A DNA stretch of 64,000 nucleotides from an uncultured Luteitalea sp. GTDB lineage: Bacteria > Acidobacteriota > Vicinamibacteria > Vicinamibacterales > Vicinamibacteraceae. This document shows positions 1 to 12,697 of the stretch, piece after piece (position 1 is the first letter of the stretch; each line of letters begins with the position of its first letter). Location: the NCBI GenBank assembly GCA_934541105.1, contig CAKTDA010000001.1, positions 930,001 to 994,000 of the forward strand. Direction: 5' to 3'. The notes under the pieces were generated by a model, which saw only the letters and a program-made list of their open reading frames with translations, did no database searches and was not told where the DNA came from. The position numbers and the translations under genes were made by a program.

Positions 1-3000
1 AGCGGCGTCTTGCCCACCACCTTGCCGTCGATCGCCACCTCGACGCCGTCCTGCGACGTCTGCACGACGAGCGTGCCTGACGCGCCGGGCTGGACCCACC
101 ACCACGCGGCGAACGCGCCGCCCTGGAACAGGGCGACGAGGATGCAGGCAGCAATCACCCGCCGCCAGTTCGTGCCCCGCGACGCAGGTGTCACGACGAC
201 AGGCGCCCAGATGTCGGAGGCACCCTGACGGTTCGTGGCTGGGGCGATCGGGCCGATGTGATCGGCCATCGAGGTCACGGCATGGCCGGCCCTCGGTGCG
301 ATCTCGTCGAGATCGGGCATCCCCACCGCACGGATCTCCGGCTCGATCTGCACGACCGGTTCGAAGGGCGCGCGCATGGCCTGCGGCCGTGGCGGCGTCG
401 GGGCTGATGCGGGCGCGCTTGCGGCGCCGACAGGGACCGCAACGGGGCCGTCGGCGTCGACAGTCTCGACACGCGGCGCTTCGGGCGCGTCGTTCAGCGC
501 GACCTGCGGCACGCGGGCGGCGCGGAGATCGGCAGGCGGCGTCCACGTCGGCACTTCGCGTTCGAGCAGCGAAGGTCCCTGTCCGGGCTGCTCCGCCGGC
601 GTCGGCGCCATCGCGACGACGGGGAGATCCGGCACGGCCACGATGGCCGCTGCCGCGGTGACATCGTCTGGTGCTGACGGCGTCACGCTGCCGGGCAGCG
701 CGCTCGCCTTCTTGCGACGGGTGCGCCGGCGTCGCCTGCGCGGCTGGGCGGCCGGCGGGTCCGCCGCGGGAGGTCCTGCCGCCTGTTCGTCGGACTCTTC
801 GTCTGCGGGCGGATCGCCGGCAGTTGCCTCCCCGAACGCGGGCTCCCGTTCCTCCACCGCCACGATGTCGGCCGGAGCCGGAAGGTCGTCGTAGAGAAAC
901 GCTGCCTCCGGCTCGGGCTGCTCGGACGGCAACTGCTCCCACACCGACGCGTCGGCATCGTCGTCCACGATGACGACTTCGGGAACGACCGGGACTTCGG
1001 GAACGACCGGGACTTCGGGCTCCGGCGTCGGCTCCGGTTCGACGTCGGCGGCCTGCACCTCCGGTTCGTGTACAACGTCCTCGAAGAACGTCGCGACCTG
1101 GAGGAGCGGCTGCACGTCGTCGTCCACGACTCCAGACCCATCGTCGGCAGGCGAGGGTACGGCGTCGAGTTCGACCGTGCCGCCGAACAACGGCGAGAAC
1201 GGCCGCGCGGGGACGTCGGCGAGCAGGGCTGCGCGCCAGTCGCCGGCCGCAGCTGGTTCCTCCAGGCCCGAAGCTTCGACGACCGGCTCTACGAACGGGG
1301 AGTCCTCGCCCAGCGGTTGCTCGCACAGCGGTTGCTCGAGGACCGGTTCGCCGAGGACCGACTCGTCCAGCACGGCGTCGTCGGACACCGGCTCCACCGA
1401 GAGCGGCTCGCGTGCCACGACGTCGGCAGGCGGGTGTTCCTCAGCGGCAGCTTCGACGAGCACCGGTTCGTCGGCTATCGCGAAGGCGTCAGCTTCCGCG
1501 CACACGACGCCCGGCGACGAAAGTGCGGCCACGCGCTCTTCGAGATCCTCGAGAGAGATGTACCCGTACGACTCGCCGACGCCCCGCGCGACTTCGGCTG
1601 GTTCGACTGGTTCAACTGGTTCAACGGGTTCAACGGCTTCGCCTGCTTCCGCTGCTTCCACCGGTTCCACTGCTTCGGCTGTCTGGGCGGGTGCGGCTGC
1701 CTCCACCACCGGCGTGTCCACCACGGCCTCTGCCACCCCGGCGACGACGGTCTCGGCGGCGGGCAGCTCCACGGCTGGCTCGACATCGTCGAAAGCCGGG
1801 GGCTCGTCGGCAGGCGCGAGTTCCTGGGTCACCGGCAGCTCGCCGACGGGTATCTCGGGCGCCAGGAGTTGTTCGTCGTCGGCAGCGAACGTCATCCCGT
1901 CACACGACGGGTCGGTGTCAACCTGTCCGATCACAGCGGGCTCGGCGACGGCCTCGACGGGTAGCGGAACATCGGCGAACACGCTGACATCGGCCAGGCT
2001 GGCCTCGGGCACCTCGGCATCAGCCTGACCGGCATCGGGCTCGTTCCGCCACGGCAATGCCTCGCGCCACCAGTCGGACGGGACACCCTCGGACGCGGCC
2101 TCGAGCGTGCGCGTCTCCGGCTCCGGTGCTATCGACAGCAGCGGGATTGTCTCGACGGCTGTCGCCTCCGCGAGAATCGCGTCCACGGGTGCCGACGCCA
2201 TCTCGACGCCGTCAGCTGGGGGGATGGCGATCAGCCCGGTCTCGCCCGTCTCGACAGGCATCGACGACCAGCGCACCCTGTCGTCGATGAGCGGTTCGCT
2301 CGTTGGCGGCGTTTCCGGCTGCAGGCGCAGCGACGGATCGGCCGCGACGGGAGCCACCGCGGCAACGATGTCGGCAAGCTGCTTCTCGAGGTCCGCGCGC
2401 TGCTCGGCGAGCGTGTCGAGACTGCCGGGTGCAGGCGCGCTTCGCACGACGGGACCTTCGAGTTCGGCCTCGAGCGCCAACAGCGCCGCGATGTCGATGT
2501 TCCCGTCGTCGGCGACCGGAGCGGGTTCGTCCGCAGGGACGGCAGCCACCGTGACGGCTGGCGCGTCGAGCGCTGGGTCGGTCACGACGAGCGGGCCCTG
2601 CGGGCTGACGTCGAGTGCCGGCGCCTCGACGGGGACGTCGGTCGCGGCCTGCCTCGCCGCCTCGAGTGCGGCAATCGCACCCATCGCGCCCTTCACGCGT
2701 GCGACGGAGATGCCCATTGCGGCGGCTCCGCCGCTGACGAGTGCCTCGAAGGCCTGCTGGGCCTGTCGAACGGTCGCGAAGGTTCGGCGGCTGTCCACGG
2801 GCACGAGGCGTTCGAGCCAGGCGACGACGTCGCCGGCAATGGCGGCGGCCGGCGACTTCGCGAGCCGATCCTGGGCGAGGGGCAGGAGGCCCCGGAGCCG
2901 GTGCGGGTACTCGTCCTCGCCGAGCGGGCGTCCGAGGAGCGCCGCGAGCGCGAGCAATCCGGCCTGCGCGACGTCGGTCTTGATGTCGAAACGCACGGGC

Positions 3001-3548
3001 CCGGCGGCGGGCGGCGTGGCGATGCGCCAGTCCCGCCAGAGTTGATGGCGCGGCAGCTGCAGCCGCTCGAGCGCCGGCGCGAGGACGTGCTCGACCATCA
3101 CGATGCGCCCGGTCGGCGTCACGACGACGCACTCGGGCCCGAGGGCGCCATGCGTGACGTTGCGGGAATCGTGCAGGACGGCGAGCGCAGCGAGCACGTC
3201 GCGCGCCACCTGGAGCCCGGCGCCTGGCTCGAACGTGACGAGGCCGTGGCCTGCCATTTCGAGGACGTCGGCGAGGCGCGTGCCCGGGACGTGGCTCGAG
3301 ACGAGTGTCGGGCCGCACCCCTTCCTCGCCGCCTCGAGACTGAAGATCCGCGCGAACTTGACGTGCTGCAGCTTCGCGAGCCGCGTCACCCGGTCGCGCA
3401 GGGGCGTCTCGACGGCCGCGAAGGCAGGGTCGAAGTGCAGCCACTCGACGCGCTCGCCGGTGCCGGTCTCGCGCCACTCGCGCACGCCGAGGCCGTCGCG
3501 AAAGATCACGCGTTCTTCCGCCGGTTCCTGGAGGTGTGCTACCTTCAC
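1..3548 (-). CDS. Pseudokinase-like / PEGA-domain membrane protein (3' end outside window)
   Basis: The frame stays open for 1182 codons from a GTG at 3548 and runs off the window. The Shine-Dalgarno GGAAAGGA lies about 8 nt upstream of the GTG. Residues 1-270 resemble a Ser/Thr kinase fold, but catalytic motifs are missing: HGALGPE (133-139) stands where HRDLKPE is expected, VEHVL replaces the DFG region, and no VAIK lysine or glycine-rich loop is evident. Residues about 280-1120 are an acidic Pro/Glu/Val/Ala-rich linker with EPV and EVPVVP repeats and one ordered-looking patch (about 650-675). An Arg/Lys cluster lies at 937-947. One membrane helix (about 1130-1151) precedes the start of a PEGA domain containing VAIDGKVVGKTP. 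Predicted topology is cytoplasmic pseudokinase and linker with an external PEGA domain. The role is unknown; signalling or envelope scaffolding is inference. It is divergent from thrC. Confidence 0.85.
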   Translation of the reverse strand, partial: MKVAHLQEPAEERVIFRDGLGVREWRETGTGERVEWLHFDPAFAAVETPLRDRVTRLAKLQHVKFARIFSLEAARKGCGPTLVSSHVPGTRLADVLEMAGHGLVTFEPGAGLQVARDVLAALAVLHDSRNVTHGALGPECVVVTPTGRIVMVEHVLAPALERLQLPRHQLWRDWRIATPPAAGPVRFDIKTDVAQAGLLALAALLGRPLGEDEYPHRLRGLLPLAQDRLAKSPAAAIAGDVVAWLERLVPVDSRRTFATVRQAQQAFEALVSGGAAAMGISVARVKGAMGAIAALEAARQAATDVPVEAPALDVSPQGPLVVTDPALDAPAVTVAAVPADEPAPVADDGNIDIAALLALEAELEGPVVRSAPAPGSLDTLAEQRADLEKQLADIVAAVAPVAADPSLRLQPETPPTSEPLIDDRVRWSSMPVETGETGLIAIPPADGVEMASAPVDAILAEATAVETIPLLSIAPEPETRTLEAASEGVPSDWWREALPWRNEPDAGQADAEVPEASLADVSVFADVPLPVEAVAEPAVIGQVDTDPSCDGMTFAADDEQLLAPEIPVGELPVTQELAPADEPPAFDDVEPAVELPAAETVVAGVAEAVVDTPVVEAAAPAQTAEAVEPVEAAEAGEAVEPVEPVEPVEPAEVARGVGESYGYISLEDLEERVAALSSPGVVCAEADAFAIADEPVLVEAAAEEHPPADVVAREPLSVEPVSDDAVLDESVLGEPVLEQPLCEQPLGEDSPFVEPVVEASGLEEPAAAGDWRAALLADVPARPFSPLFGGTVELDAVPSPADDGSGVVDDDVQPLLQVATFFEDVVHEPEVQAADVEPEPTPEPEVPVVPEVPVVPEVVIVDDDADASVWEQLPSEQPEPEAAFLYDDLPAPADIVAVEEREPAFGEATAGDPPADEESDEQAAGPPAADPPAAQPRRRRRRTRRKKASALPGSVTPSAPDDVTAAAAIVAVPDLPVVAMAPTPAEQPGQGPSLLEREVPTWTPPADLRAARVPQVALNDAPEAPRVETVDADGPVAVPVGAASAPASAPTPPRPQAMRAPFEPVVQIEPEIRAVGMPDLDEIAPRAGHAVTSMADHIGPIAPATNRQGASDIWAPVVVTPASRGTNWRRVIAACILVALFQGGAFAAWWWVQPGASGTLVVQTSQDGVEVAIDGKVVGKTP

Positions 3549-3727
3549 CGCGCGCGTCCTTTCCGGGTGTCGAGAGCCGCAGCGATCACACGCATCGCCA
3601 CACTGGTGCTGCAACGGACACACCAGTCCTCCGGAATGCCGTCGGTCGGTGGTAACTCCTTGCCGTTACTGGCAGATCTGAAATCGGCGTTGCCAAAGGG
3701 CCGCTCCACTCCTCGTCGCCGACGCGC

Positions 3728-3742
3728 AACCGTGCAACGGTT
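3728..3742. promoter_or_regulatory. Inverted repeat in thrC upstream region
   Basis: AACCGT and ACGGTT form a perfect 6-bp inverted repeat with a 3-nt spacer, 25-39 nt upstream of the thrC ATG. The divergent intergenic region (3549-3766) is visibly less GC-rich than its surroundings. It could be an operator or a small mRNA hairpin; no convincing -35/-10 pair was identified. Confidence 0.25.
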
Positions 3743-3766
3743 TCCACAATTTCGTAATCGGCTGCC

Positions 3767-5092
3767 ATGTACCGCGCTTCATTCCGCTGCATTGCCGGGT
3801 GCCACGGCACCCACCCGCTCTTCACCCCGCTCTATCGGTGCCCGACCTGCGGCGACCTGCTCGAGGTCGCGCACGACGTCGAGGCGCTGAAGGACCGGTC
3901 GGCCGCCGCGTGGATGCGGCTCTTCGACGACCGGTACAAGCGCACGACGTGGCCCTACGGGTCGGCGGTCTGGGGCAAGAAGGAATGGGTCTGCCCCGAC
4001 GTCCGCGACGACCAGGTCGTGTCGATGGACGAGGGCGGCACGAACCTGCTGTGGGCCGACCGCTACGGTGCCGGGCTCGGCGTGCCGGATCTCTGGATCA
4101 AGCAGTGCGGCAATTCGCACACCGGGTCGTTCAAGGATCTGGGGATGACGGTGCTCGTGTCGGCCGTGCGCCAGATGATCACCGACGGCCAGCAGGTGCG
4201 CGCCATTGCCTGCGCCTCCACGGGCGACACCTCCGCGGCGCTCTCGGCCTACGCGGCCGCGGCGGGCATCCCCGCCATCGTGCTCCTGCCGCGCGGCAAG
4301 GTGTCGGTCGCGCAGTTGCTCCAGCCGATTGCCAACGGCGCGCTCGTGCTGTCGCTCGACACCGACTTCGACGGCTGCATGGCCATCGTGCAGCGGCTTG
4401 CCGCCGAGGAGGGCGTGTACCTCGCCAACTCGATGAACAGCCTGCGCCTCGAGGGCCAGAAGACGGTAGCGATCGAAATCGTCCAGCAGATGGACTGGCA
4501 GGTGCCCGACGTCATCGTCATCCCGGGGGGCAACCTCGGGAACGTCAGCGCGCTCGGGGCGGGGTTCGAGATGATGCGCGCGCTCGGCGTCGTGAGCAGG
4601 AAGCCGCGGATCGTCGTGGCGCAGGCCGCGCGCGCCAACCCGCTCTATCTCGCCTACACGCGCAACTGGGACTTCGAGCCCGTGCAGGCGCAGGGCACGC
4701 TCGCGTCGGCCATCCAGATCGGCAATCCCGTGTCGATCCGCAAGGCCATCCGCACGCTGCAGGCCTACGACGGCATCGTCGAGCAGGCCACCGAGACCGA
4801 GCTTGCCGACGCATCCGCGCGCGCCGATCGCACCGGCATGTTCAACTGTCCGCACACGGGTGTCGCGCTCGCCGTGCTCGAGAAGCTCGTGGCGCGCGGC
4901 GAGATCACGCGCGAGCAGCGCGTTGTCGTCATCTCGACGGCCAACGGACTCAAGTTCAGCGACTTCAAGCTGCAGTACCACACGGGCCAACTGCCCGGCA
5001 TCGACGCATCGCTCGTGAACACGCCCGTCGAGTTGCCCAACGACTACGACGCCGTCCGCCGCGCGATCGACGAAGTCAGCACAGCGAGGTAG
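3767..5092 (+). CDS. thrC: Threonine synthase
   Basis: This is a PLP-dependent beta-replacing enzyme that converts O-phospho-L-homoserine to L-threonine in the cytoplasm, the last step of threonine synthesis. The 441-residue protein begins with a four-cysteine ribbon (C8, C12, C25, C28) typical of the archaeal/plant-like threonine synthase branch. The PLP Schiff-base lysine is K123 in the GSFKDLG motif, and a phosphate-binding glycine loop (PGGNLGN) follows near residue 250. Length and motif order fit the family. The ATG at 3767 is the only start that retains the cysteine ribbon. It is divergent from the pseudokinase/PEGA gene and 56 nt ahead of the FadR-type regulator. No other threonine genes are nearby. 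Confidence 0.95.
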   Translation: MYRASFRCIAGCHGTHPLFTPLYRCPTCGDLLEVAHDVEALKDRSAAAWMRLFDDRYKRTTWPYGSAVWGKKEWVCPDVRDDQVVSMDEGGTNLLWADRYGAGLGVPDLWIKQCGNSHTGSFKDLGMTVLVSAVRQMITDGQQVRAIACASTGDTSAALSAYAAAAGIPAIVLLPRGKVSVAQLLQPIANGALVLSLDTDFDGCMAIVQRLAAEEGVYLANSMNSLRLEGQKTVAIEIVQQMDWQVPDVIVIPGGNLGNVSALGAGFEMMRALGVVSRKPRIVVAQAARANPLYLAYTRNWDFEPVQAQGTLASAIQIGNPVSIRKAIRTLQAYDGIVEQATETELADASARADRTGMFNCPHTGVALAVLEKLVARGEITREQRVVVISTANGLKFSDFKLQYHTGQLPGIDASLVNTPVELPNDYDAVRRAIDEVSTAR

Positions 5093-5148
5093 GCGGGCCT
5101 CGATGGCCCCCTCACGCGTGCAGCGGACCTGTGATACAAGATGCCCCC

Positions 5149-5946
5149 ATGCAACAGCCTCCGGGGGGACCCGGTGGCCGCCCGGAGGCGGCCGCAGGCG
5201 AGACAGGTGTGCGCGCGGCGGTGCACGACGGTGAGCCTCGCGGGTGGCGCAGGACCGCGGCCCCCGTCAACACGAGCGCGGCCGAGACCATCGTCGAGTA
5301 CGTGCGCGATCTGCTCGAGCGCGGGCAACTGAAGCCCGGCGACCGCCTGCCGCCCGAGAGGCGCCTTGCGCAGGAGACCGGGGTGAGCCGCTCCTCGGTG
5401 CGGGTCGGCCTTCGCGCGCTGGCGACCATGGGGATCATCCAGTCGCGGCATGGATCGGGAACGTTCGTCGCCGATGGTCCGCCGGCCCTCGAAAGCGAGC
5501 CGCTGCACTTCCTTGCGGCACTGCACGGCTTCACGCGCGACGAGATGTTCGAGGCGAGGCGCCTCCTCGAGGTCGGCGTCGCGGCCCTCGGCGCATCGCG
5601 CGCGACGGGCGAGCAGATTGCCGCCATCGCCGAGGAAGTCACGAGCATGTTCGCGTCGCTCGAGAACCCGCAGGACTTCCTGCGGTACGACATCCGCTTC
5701 CATCGGGCGGTGGCCGCGGCCTGCAACAACCCGATCCTCACGTCGCTCGTGGAGATGTTGTCGGAAGTCTTCTACGAGCGGCGGCGCGAGACCGTTGGCA
5801 GGGCGCGCGACCTCCGCGAGTCGGCCGAGATGCACCGGCGGATCTACATGGCGATCCGCCAGCGGGATGCCGCCGCGGCACGCGAGACGATGGACCGGCA
5901 CCTGCAGCTGTCGTACGTCGCCCAATCGTCCGAGGACGTCGCCTGA
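5149..5946 (+). CDS. GntR-family transcriptional regulator, FadR/FCD subfamily
   Basis: The 265-residue cytoplasmic DNA-binding regulator has a winged helix-turn-helix at residues about 40-110 (LPPERRLAQ, VSRSSVRVGLRAL, SRHGSGTFV). An all-helical FCD effector domain follows, with the DIRFHRAVA motif and a C-terminal HRRIY...MDRHL stretch that supplies metal or ligand-binding histidines. FCD regulators usually sense carboxylic acids or sugar acids. The N-terminal 35 residues are Gly/Pro/Ala-rich and may be non-conserved, so the start is uncertain: ATG 5149 was used, with in-frame GTG 5131 possible and no clear Shine-Dalgarno. It follows thrC on the same strand. The target is unknown; the sugar-acid genes lie about 40 kb away. 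Confidence 0.88.
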   Translation: MQQPPGGPGGRPEAAAGETGVRAAVHDGEPRGWRRTAAPVNTSAAETIVEYVRDLLERGQLKPGDRLPPERRLAQETGVSRSSVRVGLRALATMGIIQSRHGSGTFVADGPPALESEPLHFLAALHGFTRDEMFEARRLLEVGVAALGASRATGEQIAAIAEEVTSMFASLENPQDFLRYDIRFHRAVAAACNNPILTSLVEMLSEVFYERRRETVGRARDLRESAEMHRRIYMAIRQRDAAAARETMDRHLQLSYVAQSSEDVA

Positions 5947-5952
5947 ACGGCG

Positions 5953-5968
5953 CGCGCCTGGCGGCGCG
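5953..5968. terminator. Small GC hairpin between convergent genes
   Basis: CGCGCC and GGCGCG form a 6-bp stem with a 4-nt loop in the 28-bp gap between the convergent FadR-type regulator and the next minus-strand gene. It has no T-tract, so intrinsic termination is only a possibility. Confidence 0.3.
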
Positions 5969-5974
5969 GGCGAC

Positions 5975-6466
5975 TCACAGGAACTGTCCGACCGCGCCCC
6001 ACGTCCCGTGGTCCTGCAGCCGCAGCGTGTGCAGGTACAGGTCCACGTCCTCGGCCGGATAGGCGTCGCGCAGCGTCGTCACGGCCGTCGGCAGCTTCTC
6101 GGCGTCGATCGCGGGCTGCGCATCGTCGGCAATCAGGCCGTTGTCGTGCGCGATGCCGAGGCCATCGAGGAACGTCGCCATCATCGGCCGCTGGTGCGCC
6201 AGGTGGAACGTCACGAGGAGCCGGCCGGCCACGCCGTCCGACACCGCCGCGAGGCCCGCCGTGTACTTCGCCTTCTTCTCGAGCGGCAGCGCCAGCACCG
6301 ACTTCACGCGGAAGTTCAACCGGCGCGACAGCAGGCCGACGACCTCGGCATGCTCGGCGCCGGCATCGCCCTCGTTCCAGAACGCCTCGGCGGCGCGGCG
6401 GCGCTGGTCATCGGTCATGAGCTTCCAGAGTTGCGAAGCGCGGGTGATCTGATCGACGTCGGGCAT
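5975..6466 (-). CDS. Conserved-looking hypothetical protein
   Basis: The product is 163 residues and not recognised. It is predicted soluble and mostly helical, with no signal peptide or membrane segment. The ATG at 6466 gives MPDVDQITRASQLWKLM. The frame extends further upstream, but that part is an arginine-rich shadow of the neighbouring ABC-F gene. Codon use with strong third-position GC supports coding. The gene starts 13 nt downstream of the Uup-like ABC-F stop, so it is probably the last gene of the ettA - tex - ABC-F transcript. The sequence contains LAHQRPMMATFLDGLGIAHDNG and no catalytic motif I can identify. Confidence 0.75.
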   Translation of the reverse strand: MPDVDQITRASQLWKLMTDDQRRRAAEAFWNEGDAGAEHAEVVGLLSRRLNFRVKSVLALPLEKKAKYTAGLAAVSDGVAGRLLVTFHLAHQRPMMATFLDGLGIAHDNGLIADDAQPAIDAEKLPTAVTTLRDAYPAEDVDLYLHTLRLQDHGTWGAVGQFL

Positions 6467-6479
6467 ACGGGGCAGCATT

Positions 6480-8363
<1,884 letters not shown>

Positions 8364-8389
8364 GTCGTCGAGCTCGATGAGTGCCAGGC

Positions 8390-10768
8390 CTACTTCCCCA
8401 GGAGCTTCTGGAAGGCCGCCGACATCGCGGTGGACGGCGCCGCCGCCGGCGGCTGCTGGCGACGGTCCTGCAGACGTCCGCCTCCCGACCGCGGGCCGCG
8501 CTGGGCCTCGCCGGTGCCGCCCTGTGCCTGGCGCGCGTCACGCGATGACCCGCTGCGCGGCGCCGGCCGTTCGGCCTTGCGCATCGTCAGTGCAATCCGC
8601 TTGCGCGGGATGTCGACCTCCAGGACCGTCACGTTGACGATCTGCCCGGCCTTGACGACCTCGCGCGGGTCCTTCACGAACCGGTCAGCAAGTTGTGACA
8701 CGTGGACGAGGCCGTCCTGGTGCACGCCGATGTCCACGAAGGCCCCGAAGTTGGCGACGTTCGTCACGACGCCCTCGAGCACCATGCCGGGCTGCAGGTC
8801 CGACAGCTGCTGCACCGAGTCCTTGAACTTCGCGGTGCGGAACTCGGGCCGCGGGTCGCGGCCCGGCTTCTCGAGCTCGGCGAGGATGTCGCGGACCGTC
8901 GGCGTGCCGAAGCGGTCGTCGGCAAACGCCGACGCGTCGAGGGTGCGCAGGAACGCACTGTCGCCGACGAGCGACGGCAGATCGCGGCCGGTGGCCTGCG
9001 CGATGCGCTGCACGACCTCGTACGCCTCGGGGTGGACCGCCGACGCATCGAGGGGATCCGGCCCGTTCAGGATGCGGAGGAAGCCAGCCGCCTGCTCGAA
9101 GGTCTTCTCGCCGAGCCGCGGCACGTCGAGCAGTTCCCGGCGGCGCGTGAACGGCCCGCGCTGCGTGCGGTGCTCCACGATTTGCGCGGCAAGCCGCGCG
9201 TTCAGCCCGGAAATCCGCGAGAGCAGCGCCGGTGACGCGGTGTTGACGTCGGCACCCACGGCGTTCACGCAGTCCTCGACGACGCCATCGAGCTGGCGCG
9301 CGAGTGCGGGCTGGCTGACGTCGTGCTGATACTGACCGACGCCGATGGACTTCGGCTCGATCTTCACGAGTTCGGCGAGCGGATCCTGGAGGCGGCGCGC
9401 GATCGACACCGCCCCGCGCAGCGTGACGTCGAGCTCCGGGAGCTCCTTCGATGCGAGCTCGGACGCCGAGTAGACCGAGGCGCCCGCCTCGGACACGACG
9501 ACCCGCGTGAGCGCGAGCTCCGGATACTGCTCCATCACGTCGGCGACGAGCTTCTCCGTCTCGCGTGATGCCGTGCCGTTGCCGATGGCGACGAGCTCCA
9601 CCTTGTGCGTCACGCAGAGCGCGGCGATGGCGGCAATCGATCCCTTCCAGTCCTTCCGCGGCTCGTGCGGGTAGATGGTCGTCGTGGCCAGCACGGCGCC
9701 GGTCTTTCCGGCAACGGCAACCTTGACGCCGGTGCGGATGCCCGGGTCGAGCCCCATCGTCACGCGCGTGCCCGCGGGCGCCGCGAGCAGCAGGTCGCGC
9801 AGGTTCGTGCCGAACACGCGGATGGCTTCCTCCTCGGCCATCTCGCGCAGCCGAGTCTCGACGTCGTTCTCGAGCTTTGGCTGGAGGCGGGCCTTCCACG
9901 CGAGGGTGACGGCGTTGCGGAGGAAGTCGTCGGCAGGGCGTCCCTCGTGCGTGACGCCCGCGAATGCCGCGATGCGGCGTTCGGGCTCGCCAACCGGCGC
10001 GCCATTCTCATCCTCTGGCAGCACGATCGACAGCTTCAGGGCGCCTTCCTTGCGTCCGCGCAGGAGCGCCAGCACGCGGTGCGACGGCAGCGTGCCGACC
10101 GCTTCCTTCGCGTCGAAGTAGTCGCGGAACTTCGCGCCGGCCTCCTCCTGGCCCTCGACGACCTTCGAGCGCAGGCTGCCCTGTTCCCACACGTACGTAC
10201 GGAGCCCGCCGACGAGCTCGGGCGCTTCCGAGAAGCGTTCGATGAGGATCGCGCGCGCGCCGTCGAGCGCCGCCGCGACGTCGAGCACGCCCGTGGCCTC
10301 GTTGACGTACTCGGCGGCCGCCTGATCGGGCACGAGGGTCGGCGTCGCGAGCAGTGCGTCGGCAAGCGGCTCGAGCCCCTGCTCGCGCGCCACCTGCGCC
10401 TTCGAGCGCTTCTTCGGCCGGTGCGGCGCGTAGAGGTCTTCGAGGCGGGTCTTGCTGTCGGCGCTGCGAATCGCCTCCTCGAGCTCGGGCGTCAGCTTCT
10501 GTTGCTCGACGAGCGACGAGAGGATGGCGGTGCGCCGCTCCTCGAGCTCGCGCAGGTAGCGCAGGCGCTCCTCGAGCGTGCGGAGCTGCGTGTCGTCGAG
10601 CCCGCCCGTCGCCTCCTTGCGATAGCGCGCGATGAAGGGCACGGTGGCGCCCTCGTCGAGCAGCGCCACCGCGGCCGTCACCTGCGACGATGCGACGGAG
10701 AGTTCCTGGGCGATCCGATCGAGGATCGGCATGAAGACGACCGCGGAATCGGCCGGGGGTGTTGTCAT
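8390..10768 (-). CDS. tex: Tex family transcription accessory / RNA-binding protein
   Basis: This is a 792-residue Tex homologue related to eukaryotic Spt6. It binds nucleic acid and affects transcription and translation under stress. Domain order fits: an N-terminal helical region (residues 10-190), a YqgF/RNase H-like fold around GLDPGIRTGVKVAV, tandem helix-hairpin-helix motifs (ISGLNARLAAQIV, LLDVPRLGEKTFEQAAGFLRI), and a C-terminal S1 domain (GMVLEGVVTNVANFGAFVDIG). A low-complexity Arg/Gln/Pro tail follows. The ATG at 10768 has GGAAGG about 9 nt upstream. The frame continues open beyond it, but that extension is the antisense-like shadow of ettA. It lies 35 nt after ettA. Length matches the family (about 770-800). 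Confidence 0.95.
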   Translation of the reverse strand: MTTPPADSAVVFMPILDRIAQELSVASSQVTAAVALLDEGATVPFIARYRKEATGGLDDTQLRTLEERLRYLRELEERRTAILSSLVEQQKLTPELEEAIRSADSKTRLEDLYAPHRPKKRSKAQVAREQGLEPLADALLATPTLVPDQAAAEYVNEATGVLDVAAALDGARAILIERFSEAPELVGGLRTYVWEQGSLRSKVVEGQEEAGAKFRDYFDAKEAVGTLPSHRVLALLRGRKEGALKLSIVLPEDENGAPVGEPERRIAAFAGVTHEGRPADDFLRNAVTLAWKARLQPKLENDVETRLREMAEEEAIRVFGTNLRDLLLAAPAGTRVTMGLDPGIRTGVKVAVAGKTGAVLATTTIYPHEPRKDWKGSIAAIAALCVTHKVELVAIGNGTASRETEKLVADVMEQYPELALTRVVVSEAGASVYSASELASKELPELDVTLRGAVSIARRLQDPLAELVKIEPKSIGVGQYQHDVSQPALARQLDGVVEDCVNAVGADVNTASPALLSRISGLNARLAAQIVEHRTQRGPFTRRRELLDVPRLGEKTFEQAAGFLRILNGPDPLDASAVHPEAYEVVQRIAQATGRDLPSLVGDSAFLRTLDASAFADDRFGTPTVRDILAELEKPGRDPRPEFRTAKFKDSVQQLSDLQPGMVLEGVVTNVANFGAFVDIGVHQDGLVHVSQLADRFVKDPREVVKAGQIVNVTVLEVDIPRKRIALTMRKAERPAPRSGSSRDARQAQGGTGEAQRGPRSGGGRLQDRRQQPPAAAPSTAMSAAFQKLLGK

Positions 10769-10803
10769 CGGTGTGCCTTCCGGGCGGGTTCGGGGAACGC
10801 GCC

Positions 10804-12456
<1,653 letters not shown>

Positions 12457-12637
12457 GCGGGAAGGGCGACGTGCGAATCGTTCCGATGAAAGACGGCCGG
12501 CGCAGGACCGGTCGTTGCCGACGAGCGTGCCGCCCGTGCATCGGTCGGCATGCGGACCAATCCGGAGGACCGGCCGCCGCTAGTGTAGCAGCGCGTCGGG
12601 GCGCGCGTTCGCGTGTGCGCAGGTCGGAGGGTCCTGC

Positions 12638-12673
12638 CGCCGGCGGCCTCGCGAGTGTCCGAGGCCGCCGGCG
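12638..12673 (-). terminator. 14-bp perfect GC hairpin downstream of the PEP-CTERM lectin gene
   Basis: Two perfectly complementary 14-nt arms (12638-12651 and 12660-12673) enclose an 8-nt loop and begin about 25 nt after the minus-strand stop at 12698. There is no following T-run. It may be an intrinsic-like or 3'-end stabilising structure. The rest of the gap 12457-12697 shows no gene. Confidence 0.5.
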
Positions 12674-12697
12674 CGATCGTGCGGAGCGTCCTTAACC

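Noticed and set aside
970..2028. Long Ser/Thr/Gly-rich open frame on the plus strand
   Set aside because: It is the antisense shadow of the low-complexity linker of the minus-strand pseudokinase/PEGA gene. That gene has a proper start, Shine-Dalgarno and recognisable domains.
2212..3477. 421-codon Arg/Ala-rich frame on the minus strand
   Set aside because: Out-of-frame shadow of the pseudokinase gene; composition is dominated by Arg/Pro/Ala with no domain signal.
3586..3825. 79-codon minus-strand ORF overlapping the thrC start
   Set aside because: It overlaps the conserved N terminus of thrC and its second half looks non-coding. Kept only as a low-interest possible remnant.
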